The notes under the pieces are model-generated. The model was not told where the DNA came from and searched no databases. It was given only the letters and a program-made list of their open reading frames with translations. The translations under genes and the position numbers were made by a program. A DNA stretch of 64,000 nucleotides from Mesostigma viride (taxonomy: Eukaryota; Streptophyta; Mesostigmatophyceae; Mesostigmatales; Mesostigmataceae), in assembly GCA_009746045.1 (NCBI GenBank), contig RPFO01000082.1, forward strand, positions 3,789,042-3,853,041, given 5' to 3'. The stretch's first letter is position 1. Every line of letters begins with the position of its first letter. This document shows, piece after piece, positions 1 through 12,734 of this stretch.

Positions 1-3000
1 CTACCACGGCTTGGGACCGACCATGCACCCCTACCACGGCTTGGGACCGACCACGCACCCCTACCACGGCTTGGGACCGACCATGCACCCCTACCACGGC
101 TTGGGACCGACCACGCACCCCTACCACGGCTTGGGACCGACCACGCACCCCTACCACGGCTTGGGACCGACCACGCACCCCTACCACGGCTTGGGACCGA
201 CCACGCACCCCTACCACGGCTTGGGACCGACCACGCACCCCTACCACGGCTTGGGACCGACCACGCACCCCTACCACGGCTTGGGACCGACCATGCACCC
301 CTACCACGGCTTGGGACCGACCACGCACCCCTACCACGGCTTGGGACCGACCATGCACCCCTACCACGGCTTGGGACCGACCATGCACCCCTACCACGGC
401 TTGGGACCGACCACGCACCCCTACCACGGCTTGGGACCGACCACGCACCCCTACCACGGCTTGGGACCGACCACGCACCCCTACCACGGCTTGGGACCGA
501 CCACGCACCCCTACCACGGCTTGGGACCGACCACGCACCCCTACCACGGCTTGGGACCGACCACGCACCCCTACCACGGCTTGGGACCGACCATGCACCC
601 CTACCACGGCTTGGGACCGACCATGCACCCCTACCACGGCTTGGGACCGACCACGCACCCCTACCACGGCTTGGGACCGACCATGCACCCCTACCACGGC
701 TTGGGACCGACCATGCACCCCTACCACGGCTTGGGACCGACCACGCACCCCTACCACGGCTTGGGACCGACCACGCACCCCTACCACGGCTTGGGACCGA
801 CCATGCACCCCTACCACGGCTTGGGACCGACCACGCACCCCTACCACGGCTTGGGACCGACCACGCACCCCTACCACGGCTTGGGACCGACCACGCACCC
901 CTACCACGGCTTGGGACCGACCACGCACCCCTACCACGGCTTGGGACCGACCACGCACCCCTACCACGGCTTGGGACCGACCATGCACCCCTACCACGGC
1001 TTGGGACCGACCATGCACCCCTACCACGGCTTGGGACCGACCATGCACCCCTACCACGGCTTGGGACCGACCACGCACCCCTACCACGGCTTGGGACCGA
1101 CCACGCACCCCTACCACGGCTTGGGACCGACCACGCACCCCTACCACGGCTTGGGACCGACCACGCACCCCTACCACGGCTTGGGACCGACCACGCACCC
1201 CTACCACGGCTTGGGACCGACCACGCACCCCTACCACGGCTTGGGACCGACCACGCACCCCTACCACGGCTTGGGACCGACCACGCACCCCTACCACGGC
1301 TTGGGACCGACCATGCACCCCTACCACGGCTTGGGACCGACCATGCACCCCTACCACGGCTTGGGACCGACCACGCACCCCTACCACGGCTTGGGACCGA
1401 CCATGCACCCCTACCACGGCTTGGGACCGACCACGCACCCCTACCACGGCTTGGGACCGACCATGCACCCCTACCACGGCTTGGGACCGACCACGCACCC
1501 CTACCACGGCTTGGGACCGACCACGCACCCCTACCACGGCTTGGACCATGCACCCCTACCACGGCTTGGGACCGACCATGCACCCCTACCACGGCTTGGG
1601 ACCGACCATGCACCCCTACCACGGCTTGGGACCGACCACGCACCCCTACCACGGCTTGGGACCGACCACGCACCCCTACCACGGCTTGGGACCGACCACG
1701 CACCCCTACCACGGCTTGGGACCGACCATGCACCCCTACCACGGCTTGGGACCGACCATGCACCCCTACCACGGCTTGGGACCGACCACGCACCCCTACC
1801 ACGGCTTGGGACCGACCACGCACCCCTACCACGGCTTGGGACCGACCATGCACCCCTACCACGGCTTGGGACCGACCACGCACCCCTACCACGGCTTGGG
1901 ACCGACCATGCACCCCTACCACGGCTTGGGACCGACCACGCACCCCTACCATGGCTTGGGACCGACCACGCACCCCTACCATGGCTTGGGACCGACCACG
2001 CACCCCTACCACGGCTTGGGACCGACCATGCACCCCTACCACGGTTTGGGACCGACCATGCACCCCTACCACGGCTTGGGACCGACCACGCACCCCTACC
2101 ACGGCTTGGGACCGACCATGCACCCCTACCACGGCTTGGGACCGACCATGCACCCCTACCACGGCTTGGGACCGACCACGCACCCCTACCACGGCTTGGG
2201 ACCGACCACGCACCCCTACCACGGCTTGGGACCGACCACGCACCCCTACCATGGCTTGGGACCGACCACGCACCCCTACCACGGCTTGGGACCGACCATG
2301 CACCCCTACCATGGCTTGGGACCGACCATGCACCCCTACCACGGCTTGGGACCGACCATGCACCCCTACCACGGCTTGGGACCGACCACGCACCCCTACC
2401 ACGGCTTGGGACCGACCATGCACCCCTACCACGGCTTGGGACCGACCACGCACCCCTACCATGGCTTGGGACCGACCATGCACCCCTACCACGGCTTGGG
2501 ACCGACCATGCACCCCTACCACGGCTTGGGACCGACCATGCACCCCTACCATGGCTTGGGACCGACCACGCACCCCTACCACGGCTTGGGACCGACCATG
2601 CACCCCTACCACGGCTTGGGACCGACCACGCACCCCTACCACGGCTTGGGACCGACCACGCACCCCTACCACGGCTTGGGACCGACCACGCACCCCTACC
2701 ACGGCTTGGGACCGACCATGCACCCCTACCACGGCTTGGGACCGACCATGCACCCCTACCACGGCTTGGGACCGACCATGCACCCCTACCACGGCTTGGG
2801 ACCGACCATGCACCCCTACCACGGCTTGGGACCGACCACGCACCCCTACCATGGCTTGGGACCGACCATGCACCCCTACCACGGCTTGGGACCGACCATG
2901 CACCCCTACCACGGCTTGGGACCGACCACGCACCCCTACCACGGCTTGGGACCGACCATGCACCCCTACCACGGCTTGGGACCGACCACGCACCCCTACC

Positions 3001-6000
3001 ACGGCTTGGGACCGACCATGCACCCCTACCACGGCTTGGGACCGACCATGCACCCCTACCACGGCTTGGGACCGACCATGCACCCCTACCACGGCTTGGG
3101 ACCGACCATGCACCCCTACCATGGCTTGGGACCGACCATGCACCCCTACCACGGCTTGGGACCGACCACGCACCCCTACCACGGCTTGGGACCGACCATG
3201 CACCCCTACCACGGCTTGGGACCGACCACGCACCCCTACCACGGCTTGGGACCGACCACGCACCCCTACCACGGCTTGGGACCGACCACGCACCCCTACC
3301 ACGGCTTGGGACCGACCACGCACCCCTACCATGGCTTGGGACCGACCATGCACCCCTACCACGGCTTGGGACCGACCACGCACCCCTACCACGGCTTGGG
3401 ACCGACCACGCACCCCTACCACGGCTTGGGACCGACCACGCACCCCTACCACGGCTTGGGACCGACCATGCACCCCTACCACGGCTTGGGACCGACCACG
3501 CACCCCTACCATGGCTTGGGACCGACCATGCACCCCTACCACGGCTTGGGACCGACCACGCACCCCTACCACGGCTTGGGACCGACCATGCACCCCTACC
3601 ACGGCTTGGGACCGACCATGCACCCCTACCACGGCTTGGGACCGACCACGCACCCCTACCACGGCTTGGGACCGACCATGCACCCCTACCACGGCTTGGG
3701 ACCGACCACGCACCCCTACCATGGCTTGGGACCGACCATGCACCCCTACCACGGCTTGGGACCGACCATGCACCCCTACCACGGCTTGGGACCGACCATG
3801 CACCCCTACCACGGCTTGGGACCGACCATGCACCCCTACCACGGCTTGGGACCGACCACGCACCCCTACCACGGCTTGGGACCGACCACGCACCCCTACC
3901 ACGGCTTGGGACCGACCACGCACCCCTACCACGGCTTGGGACCGACCATGCACCCCTACCACGGCTTGGGACCGACCACGCACCCCTACCACGGCTTGGG
4001 ACCGACCACGCACCCCTACCATGGCTTGGGACCGACCACGCACCCCTACCATGGCTTGGGACCGACCACGCACCCCTACCATGGCTTGGGACCGACCACG
4101 CACCCCTACCACGGCTTGGGACCGACCACGCACCCCTACCACGGCTTGGGACCGACCACGCACCCCTACCACGGCTTGGGACCGACCATGCACCCCTACC
4201 ACGGCTTGGGACCGACCATGCACCCCTACCATGGCTTGGGACCGACCATGCACCCCTACCACGGCTTGGGACCGACCACGCACCCCTACCACGGTTTGGG
4301 ACCGACCATGCACCCCTACCACGGCTTGGGACCGACCACGCACCCCTACCACGGCTTGGGACCGACCACGCACCCCTACCACGGTTTGGGACCGACCATG
4401 CACCCCTACCACGGCTTGGGACCGACCACGCACCCCTACCACGGCTTGGGACCGACCATGCACCCCTACCACGGCTTGGGACCGACCATGCACCCCTACC
4501 ACGGCTTGGGACCGACCACGCACCCCTACCACGGCTTGGGACCGACCACGCACCCCTACCACGGCTTGGGACCGACCACGCACCCCTACCACGGCTTGGG
4601 ACCGACCACGCACCCCTACCACGGCTTGGGACCGACCACGCACCCCTACCACGGCTTGGGACCGACCACGCACCCCTACCACGGCTTGGGACCGACCACG
4701 CACCCCTACCACGGCTTGGGACCGACCACGCACCCCTACCACGGCTTGGGACCGACCATGCACCCCTACCACGGCTTGGGACCGACCACGCACCCCTACC
4801 ACGGCTTGGGACCGACCACGCACCCCTACCACGGCTTGGGACCGACCACGCACCCCTACCACGGCTTGGGACCGACCATGCACCCCTACCACGGCTTGGG
4901 ACCGACCACGCACCCCTACCACGGCTTGGGACCGACCACGCACCCCTACCACGGCTTGGGACCGACCACGCACCCCTACCACGGCTTGGGACCGACCACG
5001 CACCCCTACCACGGCTTGGGACCGACCACGCACCCCTACCACGGCTTGGGACCGACCACGCACCCCTACCACGGCTTGGGACCGACCATGCACCCCTACC
5101 ACGGCTTGGGACCGACCATGCACCCCTACCACGGCTTGGGACCGACCACGCACCCCTACCACGGCTTGGGACCGACCATGCACCCCTACCACGGCTTGGG
5201 ACCGACCACGCACCCCTACCATGGCTTGGGACCGACCATGCACCCCTACCACGGCTTGGGACCGACCACGCACCCCTACCACGGCTTGGGACCGACCACG
5301 CACCCCTACCACGGCTTGGACCATGCACCCCTACCACGGCTTGGGACCGACCATGCACCCCTACCACGGCTTGGGACCGACCATGCACCCCTACCACGGC
5401 TTGGGACCGACCACGCACCCCTACCATGGCTTGGGACCGACCACGCACCCCTACCACGGCTTGGGACCGACCACGCACCCCTACCACGGCTTGGGACCGA
5501 CCACGCACCCCTACCACGGCTTGGGACCGACCACGCACCCCTACCATGGCTTGGGACCGACCATGCACCCCTACCACGGCTTGGGACCGACCATGCACCC
5601 CTACCACGGCTTGGGACCGACCACGCACCCCTACCACGGCTTGGGACCGACCATGCACCCCTACCACGGCTTGGGACCGACCATGCACCCCTACCACGGC
5701 TTGGGACCGACCACGCACCCCTACCACGGCTTGGGACCGACCACGCACCCCTACCACGGCTTGGGACCGACCACGCACCCCTACCACGGCTTGGGACCGA
5801 CCACGCACCCCTACCATGGCTTGGGACCGACCACGCACCCCTACCATGGCTTGGGACCGACCACGCACCCCTACCACGGCTTGGGACCGACCATGCACCC
5901 CTACCACGGTTTGGGACCGACCATGCACCCCTACCACGGCTTGGGACCGACCACGCACCCCTACCACGGCTTGGGACCGACCATGCACCCCTACCACGGC

Positions 6001-7258
6001 TTGGGACCGACCATGCACCCCTACCACGGCTTGGGACCGACCACGCACCCCTACCACGGCTTGGGACCGACCACGCACCCCTACCACGGCTTGGGACCGA
6101 CCACGCACCCCTACCATGGCTTGGGACCGACCACGCACCCCTACCACGGCTTGGGACCGACCATGCACCCCTACCACGGCTTGGGACCGACCATGCACCC
6201 CTACCACGGCTTGGGACCGACCACGCACCCCTACCACGGTTTGGGACCGACCATGCACCCCTACCACGGCTTGGGACCGACCACGCACCCCTACCATGGC
6301 TTGGGACCGACCATGCACCCCTACCACGGCTTGGGACCGACCATGCACCCCTACCACGGCTTGGGACCGACCATGCACCCCTACCATGGCTTGGGACCGA
6401 CCACGCACCCCTACCACGGCTTGGGACCGACCATGCACCCCTACCACGGCTTGGGACCGACCACGCACCCCTACCACGGCTTGGGACCGACCATGCACCC
6501 CTACCACGGCTTGGGACCGACCACGCACCCCTACCACGGCTTGGGACCGACCATGCACCCCTACCACGGCTTGGGACCGACCATGCACCCCTACCACGGC
6601 TTGGGACCGACCATGCACCCCTACCACGGCTTGGGACCGACCATGCACCCCTACCATGGCTTGGGACCGACCATGCACCCCTACCACGGCTTGGGACCGA
6701 CCACGCACCCCTACCACGGCTTGGGACCGACCACGCACCCCTACCACGGCTTGGGACCGACCACGCACCCCTACCACGGCTTGGGACCGACCATGCACCC
6801 CTACCACGGCTTGGGACCGACCACGCACCCCTACCACGGCTTGGGACCGACCATGCACCCCTACCACGGCTTGGGACCGACCACGCACCCCTACCACGGT
6901 TTGGGACCGACCATGCACCCCTACCACGGCTTGGGACCGACCACGCACCCCTACCACGGCTTGGGACCGACCACGCACCCCTACCACGGCTTGGGACCGA
7001 CCATGCACCCCTACCACGGCTTGGGACCGACCATGCACCCCTACCACGGCTTGGGACCGACCACGCACCCCTACCACGGCTTGGGACCGACCATGCACCC
7101 CTACCACGGCTTGGGACCGACCACGCACCCCTACCACGGCTTGGGACCGACCACGCACCCCTACCACGGCTTGGGACCGACCACGCACCCCTACCACGGC
7201 TTGGGACCGACCATGCACCCCTACCACGGCTTGGGACCGACCATGCACCCCTACCATG
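1..7258. repeat. Giant 30-bp minisatellite (about 242 units) inside a GWD intron
   Basis: Head-to-tail 30-bp units run from base 1 (array truncated by the window edge) to about 7258. Units differ almost only at three C/T positions: ACG or ATG before CACCC, CACGGC or CATGGC, and CGGC or CGGT. Two units are 25 bp long, at about 1531-1555 and 5306-5330, each lacking the same 5 bases. Because 30 is divisible by 3 and the unit has few stops, several frames stay open for thousands of bases on both strands. They shift at the 25-bp units and encode only decapeptide repeats, so they are not genes. The array ends 65 bases before a GWD acceptor, so it is intronic. Confidence 0.97.
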
Positions 7259-7323
7259 GATTATTCACGTGCGTGATGGACGATGCACGCGCTGTCATTG
7301 ACCACCGTCCTGAATGCTTGCAG

Positions 7324-10099
7324 AATCGCGCCTGATTGTGCGGTCGTCAGCCAACGTGGAGGACCTGGCAGGGATGTCGGGCGCGGGTCTGTACGAGTCC
7401 ATCCCCAACGTGTCGGCGCATGAGCCGGAGGGCTTCTGTGAGGCCGTGGCCAAGGTGGGTGGGCAGGAGCTAGCCTCCTAACGTGGCTAAGGTGGATGGG
7501 CGCGAGCTTGCCTCCTAACGTGGCCAAGGTGGGTGGCCGCGAGCTTGCCTCCCAACGTGGCCAAGGTGGGTGGCCGCGAGCTTGCCTCCCAACGTGGCCA
7601 AGGCGGGTGACCGGCGAATTGCTTAAGGGCAGGCTGCTTTTGTCGTGAAGTAAGATTCCTTGAACCCTGCTGTCTTACTTTATTAAGTGTCATAGATATC
7701 CAGTGCACTGTATATAGTGTCCTAGATATCTAGTGTCCTTTCTATAGTGTCATAGATATCTGGTGTCCTTTATAGTGTCCAAGATATCTAGTGTCCTTTA
7801 TATAGTGTCATAGATATCTAGTGTCCTTAATATAGTGTCATAGATATCTGGTGTCCTGTATATAGTGTCATAGATATCTAGTGTCCTTTATATCGTGTCA
7901 TAGATATCTAGAGTCCTTTCTATAGTGTCCTAGATATCTAGTGTCCTTTATATAGTGTCATAGATGTCTAGTGTCCGTGTCTTGTAATTGTCGTGGCTGT
8001 TGGGGACGTTTCGGAGCGGCCATGGTACAGCGCGCAGACAGGTTGCATGAATGCATGTAATCTGACGTGTATGCTATGTTTTTAGGTGTTCTGTGTTTCA
8101 AGAGCATCGTAGTACTTGGTCTTGCGGTACAAATAATAGGATTACATACCGTCATCCACAGTACCTCGAATGGCACGCATTTGCACATCCAGATAGGATG
8201 TACTGGCATGAGATCTCCTTTTCTTGCCGTTGCCGTTCTAGTCATGATTCTAGACTCCTGACATCCCCCATCCTCTCTCAAGCTCTCAGGTGCCCCTGTC
8301 GGTTTGCTGCCCCTCGTAACGGCCCCTCGACCGTCATGGCCCATGTCCACCCGCCACCCTGGCCAGGTGTGGGCGTCCCTGTACACTCGGAGAGCCATCC
8401 TGAGCCGCCGTGTCGCCGGCGTGAAGCAGAGCTCGGCCGCGATGGCGGTCCTTGTGCAGGAGCTGCTGCGCCCGTCGCTTTCCTTCGTCCTCCACACGGT
8501 CAGGTGAGGCGAGCGACACGGCACGTCCACCTTTTCCCTTTTTTAAATGTATCCATGTATGCCAGGTGCTTAGTCTGGTGGAATTTATATGGCCAAATAT
8601 CACATGGTTGAACATTATGAATTATATGTCACATGTTATAAATATGCGAAATACTTATATCTTATATATACATGTCCATTATGGCAAATATGGAAATGTA
8701 TCCATGTATACCCGTTGTCTTATTTGGCTTCATGTATGTTTCCAGTTTCTTTCCTAGTTAGTTAGTAGCTTATCATTTTCAATGAATCGGTATGCTCCCC
8801 CCCAACCACACACAAAGCCCATCTACCTACCTACCACCGCATTGCCCTGCGACTTGCCCGCGCACCTATGGGCGGGTCAGTGAGTGTCGCATCAGTCGGT
8901 AGGATCTATCGATGTCGATTTGGTGGGCGGTTTCTTTGTTGTCGGAGGTTTCTTCAAGGTCTCTTTGGGCTGTCTTTTTGTGTGCATGCGTAGCACCGGT
9001 GGTAAAGGAGAGATCGGTCGGGAACGTGTATGTAAAAGAATGATTTGGTGACGTGGCGCAGTGGCGCTGTATACGGTTGCAGTAGGCATGTTACCTCATG
9101 TTGCCTCCTTGCGCCTCCTTATGTGACACTGTCTCTAAGGTGGCCATAGGCATTTTGTTGCCCCCACGGTAACTCCTTGCCCCAGATGGATGCGGTCTCA
9201 GATATTAAATCTGTCGTCACTCGGGCACCTGCTTCCGTTCGACCCCGAAGCCCCCACCGCACCACCTTGACGTGCTGCTCGTGTTGCTCCGGACTGGATG
9301 TCCTCACCGCGCCATCTCTTGCCATTTTGTCACAAGCATCTTGCCACCACCAACACCATGTTGACATTTTGGCCCTACAGGATACGTCTGTAGCACCATA
9401 GCGCCTTCTCGCTGGCACCATTTTTGCCACGCTGCATTACCTTGACATGCTGCCCCGACTGGAAGCCTCCACCTGGCCAACTTGTGACTTTGCCAACTCG
9501 TCACTTTGCCAACCGGCCACCTCGTCACCTCATCGCCACAGCCCGCTGGAGCGGGACCCAAATAAGCTCTACGCAGAGGTAGCGGTGGGCCTGGGAGAAA
9601 CGCTGGCATCCGGCACCCGCGGCACCCCGTGGCGGATGGTGGTGGATAAGGAGAGGTGCGTGCGTGGCGGATGGTGGTGGATAAGGAGAGGTGCGTGCGT
9701 GGCGGTGCGTGGATCACGAACTGGGTTTTGTTGTGGTCGTTGACGGATTCGTAGATGGCACCTGCTGTAAAGTTGTAGCCCCGCCCTGCCTTCGTAAGGC
9801 GCAGGCAGGAAGGCTTGCTCTTTGGTTCTTTGCTTCCGGGGCTGGTGTCTGGGGGTCGACACCACGTGAAGTTTGTGTCCAAGCTGGGAAGATGTGGTGC
9901 TTTGCGACCAAGGGCATGCCCATGGCTGCATCGTTTTCAATATTTATATTTTTTTTGGTGAGATGGCAGCCTGGTGGGCAACCACGCACACACGCCCCCC
10001 CCGTTTTTTGTCTCTTGTGAAACGCCTTTTCATTTGGAGGGAGGAAAAGGTGCTGGCGCAGCTTTCGTGATCTATAATTGCGTGGCACAGGATCCCCCG

Positions 10100-10134
<35 letters not shown>

Positions 10135-12285
10135 TTTGAGGGCCTCTGTGTGGTAGAGTGCCTTCCCTGTGAGTTCTGCTGTGTTCCGCTGTGTGGTAGA
10201 CTACCTGTTCCACCATCCTTCCACTTCACTCACGCATGAGCTTGTGTACGTGTGCGTGCGCCAACGGTGCAAATGGACCCTTGCCGCAGTGGGGACGTCA
10301 AGATGCTGTCGTTTGCCAACTTCAGCCAGGCCTACCGCGTCAAGATGGCGCCCAAGGGCGCCGTCAAGGTGCAGCTGGACACGGTGGACTACAGCAAGGA
10401 GGTGAGCATCAAGTACACATCATAGCGTGCATTCGCGACATGTATGTTTATGTTCCGTACACATGAAGGAGGTGAGTTTTTTTTTGTATGTCCGTAACGT
10501 TATCTAGTGTGCAGCTAGGAGGTGAGCTTTACATGGAGTTAGGTCGTATATTTAGTACTCAGCAAAGAGGTGAGCCATGGCTTTTCGACAAAGGGGGGGA
10601 GAGCCCAGGTTGGATGGCAGGTGCCTTGGCTGGGGCCATGGTGTCCGTTGCTTGGTTCCTGGTCAGAATTAATGTCGATGGGCTGAGCGGTGTCTGCGGC
10701 ATGCACAGGGTCGCACGGTGCGTCCTTTACCATTCAACTCCGAAATGTGTGTTGAGTGAGTTAGTGGACAGAATTCGCTGCAAAGTTTTTCGCGCGCATT
10801 CTTTGAGAAAAGGGGATGGGGGAGGACAAGAATAGGCAGGCTCGTGGGGCGGCGGGGGGGACTGGGTGTGCCTGGCTCAAAGGCAATGGAATAGCAGAGT
10901 CAAGAAGGGATCATGGTCACATTGGTTAACATTTAGTGGATCATTTTGTTTGTCCGGTCTTTGATTCCTCTTCTGCCTTCAAGCACAACCGCGCTGACCT
11001 TTTTCAGGTTTTGGTTAGTGTCTGTCACTATGTATATAACCCATGTCACTATATATATAACCCATGTCACTGCCAAGTCACTGGTTGCCCCGGAGCATCA
11101 AGAGGGCATTTGTTACGTTTCTTTCCTCGGGGAGTTGCCGGATTTGTTGCGAGAGACTGCCCCTGATGCCATGTAAGTATATGCTAAATTATGCCATGTA
11201 GGACAACCGTGTCTGCGTCCCATTTCCCTGGCTCACTTTCGCCCACCTTCTTGGCCCACTTCTTTGCATGGATGTCGATTTCACGTTGCCGCTTGTCGCC
11301 ACTTTGTGGCAGGCGCTGTCGTTGACCAAGTCCTACCAGAAGGACGTCGGCAAGCGGCTAGGTGCCATCGGCACGTATCTGGAGCAGGTAAATTCCGCAT
11401 GCCTACTGTATCAATCAAGTGCCAACCTTCTTCAGCTAGTCCACGGTTTTGCGATGCCAGTAAGTGGGTGAGTACTTGTGTGCAACATGCAGAGACTTGT
11501 TAGTACCAGTCTCATTTGTTAAATCATGTCAAACGCAGATAAGTAAGAGCAGGCTCGTACCATGGTCCGGATTCTCCAGATTTCTGGCCTGCGCTGGTTG
11601 TCTCATCGATATGTTGCGTTGATATGTCGCCATGCTCGCTCATGATGGTAGCACACGCCAGCAACATTCACCTTCTCGGCATGTGTAAGCAGGATACCTG
11701 TCTTACACAAAGTCCTGTTTTTATCTTCGCCACTTCAGGTTTCTGCTTGAAGGCCAGTTCTATTAATATGTCTTGCCTTGGTGGAGGTAAGTAGCGTCGG
11801 CATTGGAGCTAGGCCCAGGGCGCATGGTACTTCATACCTAAGCTATTTTGTTTGGCATCGCCACCCTTATGGTTATAGAAACGGAATATCTTATGCTAAT
11901 AACTGCAGCGTCTTGCGCTTAGAGGCAGTATTCTTTAGGTCTGTACAGGATCTCACATTTCAGTCAACTCGATGACAGTATGATTGTTGAATGCAAGGCC
12001 CGCCTTTGAGTTTTCTTGTGGGCCGCATTACCAGGGCCCTGTGGAGCCGATACGGTCGATCTGCCATGCCTGTATGTTGGTCCATGCCCATTGTTGTGCT
12101 GTGTGTACTGGTCAATTTACGTCAAGCCCTTGCGTGCATAGGTTTTTAGCTGTCTAGGTGCTGACTTAGGAACATGAGATCTTCGTTGTGGGACATGTGC
12201 GCAGGCCTTCGGAGCCCCGCAAGATATCGAGGGTGCTATTGTTGGCGAAGAAATCTACATCGTGCAAGCGCGCCCACAGCCGTGA
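7324..12285 (+). CDS. GWD: Alpha-glucan, water dikinase, C-terminal part (six exons; 5' part outside the window)
   Basis: GWD phosphorylates starch glucose units with ATP and water, which opens granules for degradation, normally in plastid or cytosol. Exons: 7324-7454, 8367-8503, 9542-9655, 10290-10401, 11313-11387, 12205-12285 (TGA). All introns are GT-AG and splice phases agree (0, 2, 2, 0, 0). The spliced 650 nt encode about 215 residues of the C-terminal ATP-binding (PPDK_N-like) domain. Family motifs in order: [99 protein letters not shown] at the C-terminus. The catalytic-histidine region and any carbohydrate-binding domains lie upstream of the window. The related PWD and PEP synthase are less likely given the [16 protein letters not shown] and [10 protein letters not shown] blocks. 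Two exon ends are tandemly duplicated into the next intron. Confidence 0.92.
7449..7612. repeat. 37-bp tandem array seeded on a GWD exon end and splice donor
   Basis: The exon ends GTGGCCAAG followed by donor GTGGGT at 7455. The same block recurs with a 37-bp period near 7486, 7523, 7560 and, degraded, 7597, each copy carrying a GCCAAG|GTGGGT-like donor. The first repeat unit therefore overlaps the coding exon. Confidence 0.9.
7686..7976. repeat. AT-rich tandem repeat, about 30 bp x 10, in a GWD intron
   Basis: Units contain the palindrome AGATATCT between AGTGTC and AGTGTCCTT, repeated about ten times at 29-30 bp spacing with scattered substitutions. No coding potential is seen. Confidence 0.93.
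8504..9541 (+). other. GWD intron without a recognisable element
   Basis: This stretch lies between the exon ending in VLHTV and the exon beginning with SPLERDPNK. It is AT-rich in its first half (8540-8760). I see no exon, RNA gene or repeat family in it. Confidence 0.6.
9629..9698. repeat. 35-bp duplication of a GWD exon end plus donor
   Basis: The last coding bases of the exon ending at 9655 and its donor GTGCGTGC lie in a 35-bp unit (9629-9663) repeated directly at 9664-9698. The second copy keeps a complete donor; its use would add 35 nt and shift the reading frame. Confidence 0.92.
10091..10134. repeat. Poly-C tract
   Basis: An almost uninterrupted run of about 40 C lies in the GWD intron just before the exon at 10290. 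Confidence 0.95.
11388..12204 (+). other. Last GWD intron, no element recognised
   Basis: This is an 817-bp GT-AG intron between the GAIGTYLEQ exon and the [10 protein letters not shown] exon. I see no repeat family or additional exon. Confidence 0.6.
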
Positions 12286-12573
12286 GCAATCGTTCAATGG
12301 CATCTTGTGGCCTTGTCCGTCAACTGATGGGACATTGTTTGAATTATTGTGAACAAGCTGTGGCCTACAGAGAAATTCACGGCGTATCCGTAGAAAATTT
12401 GTTATATAAAGTCATGAGAGACCTACTGAGCTGTCCATGGTCATGATGGGATCTGCATAACTGGTTGTATGCAAACTTTGTGATAACATTGTAGGAGATA
12501 ATGTAGGCAAATGCAATAACCTCATTTCTTGTTGGACAGTTGATAATGCTAATGTAATGACTTACATGACCAA
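12286..12573. other. GWD 3' flank
   Basis: This AT-leaning sequence after the GWD stop presumably contains the 3' UTR. No clear polyadenylation signal or other feature can be assigned. Confidence 0.5.
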
Positions 12574-12656
12574 AGTAAGCAAGTACTTGCGTGTCATGCG
12601 CATGGGCATGCCATGGAGTACTCTGCTAATCTCATTAGAAAATAATTACACGAAAG
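12574..12656 (+). repeat. Dispersed short repeat, copy 1 of 2
   Basis: About 80 bp beginning AAGTACTTGCGTGTCATGCG and ending in ATAATTACAC recur with few differences at 33630-33710 in an alpha-actinin intron. The family is unknown; it may be a MITE or SINE tail. Confidence 0.8.
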
Positions 12657-12734
12657 TTACAAATAGCGTCTGCATCATGCCCCAACCACTATTAAGTGAG
12701 ACAACTTTGCCTGGACGCACGGCGATCCAACTCC

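Noticed and set aside
11-7335. Open frames of 1,800-2,400 codons on both strands over the first 7.2 kb
   Set aside because: They are produced by a 30-bp satellite with no stop codons. They encode only a repeated decapeptide, shift frame at the 25-bp units, and overlap a GWD intron.
7686-7976. CRISPR-like array
   Set aside because: Units are contiguous with no unique spacers, in an intron of a eukaryotic gene.
10946-11176. Constitutive GWD exon at 11065-11172
   Set aside because: Splice phase would break the frame between the exons at 10401 and 11313, which join in frame without it and match the family.
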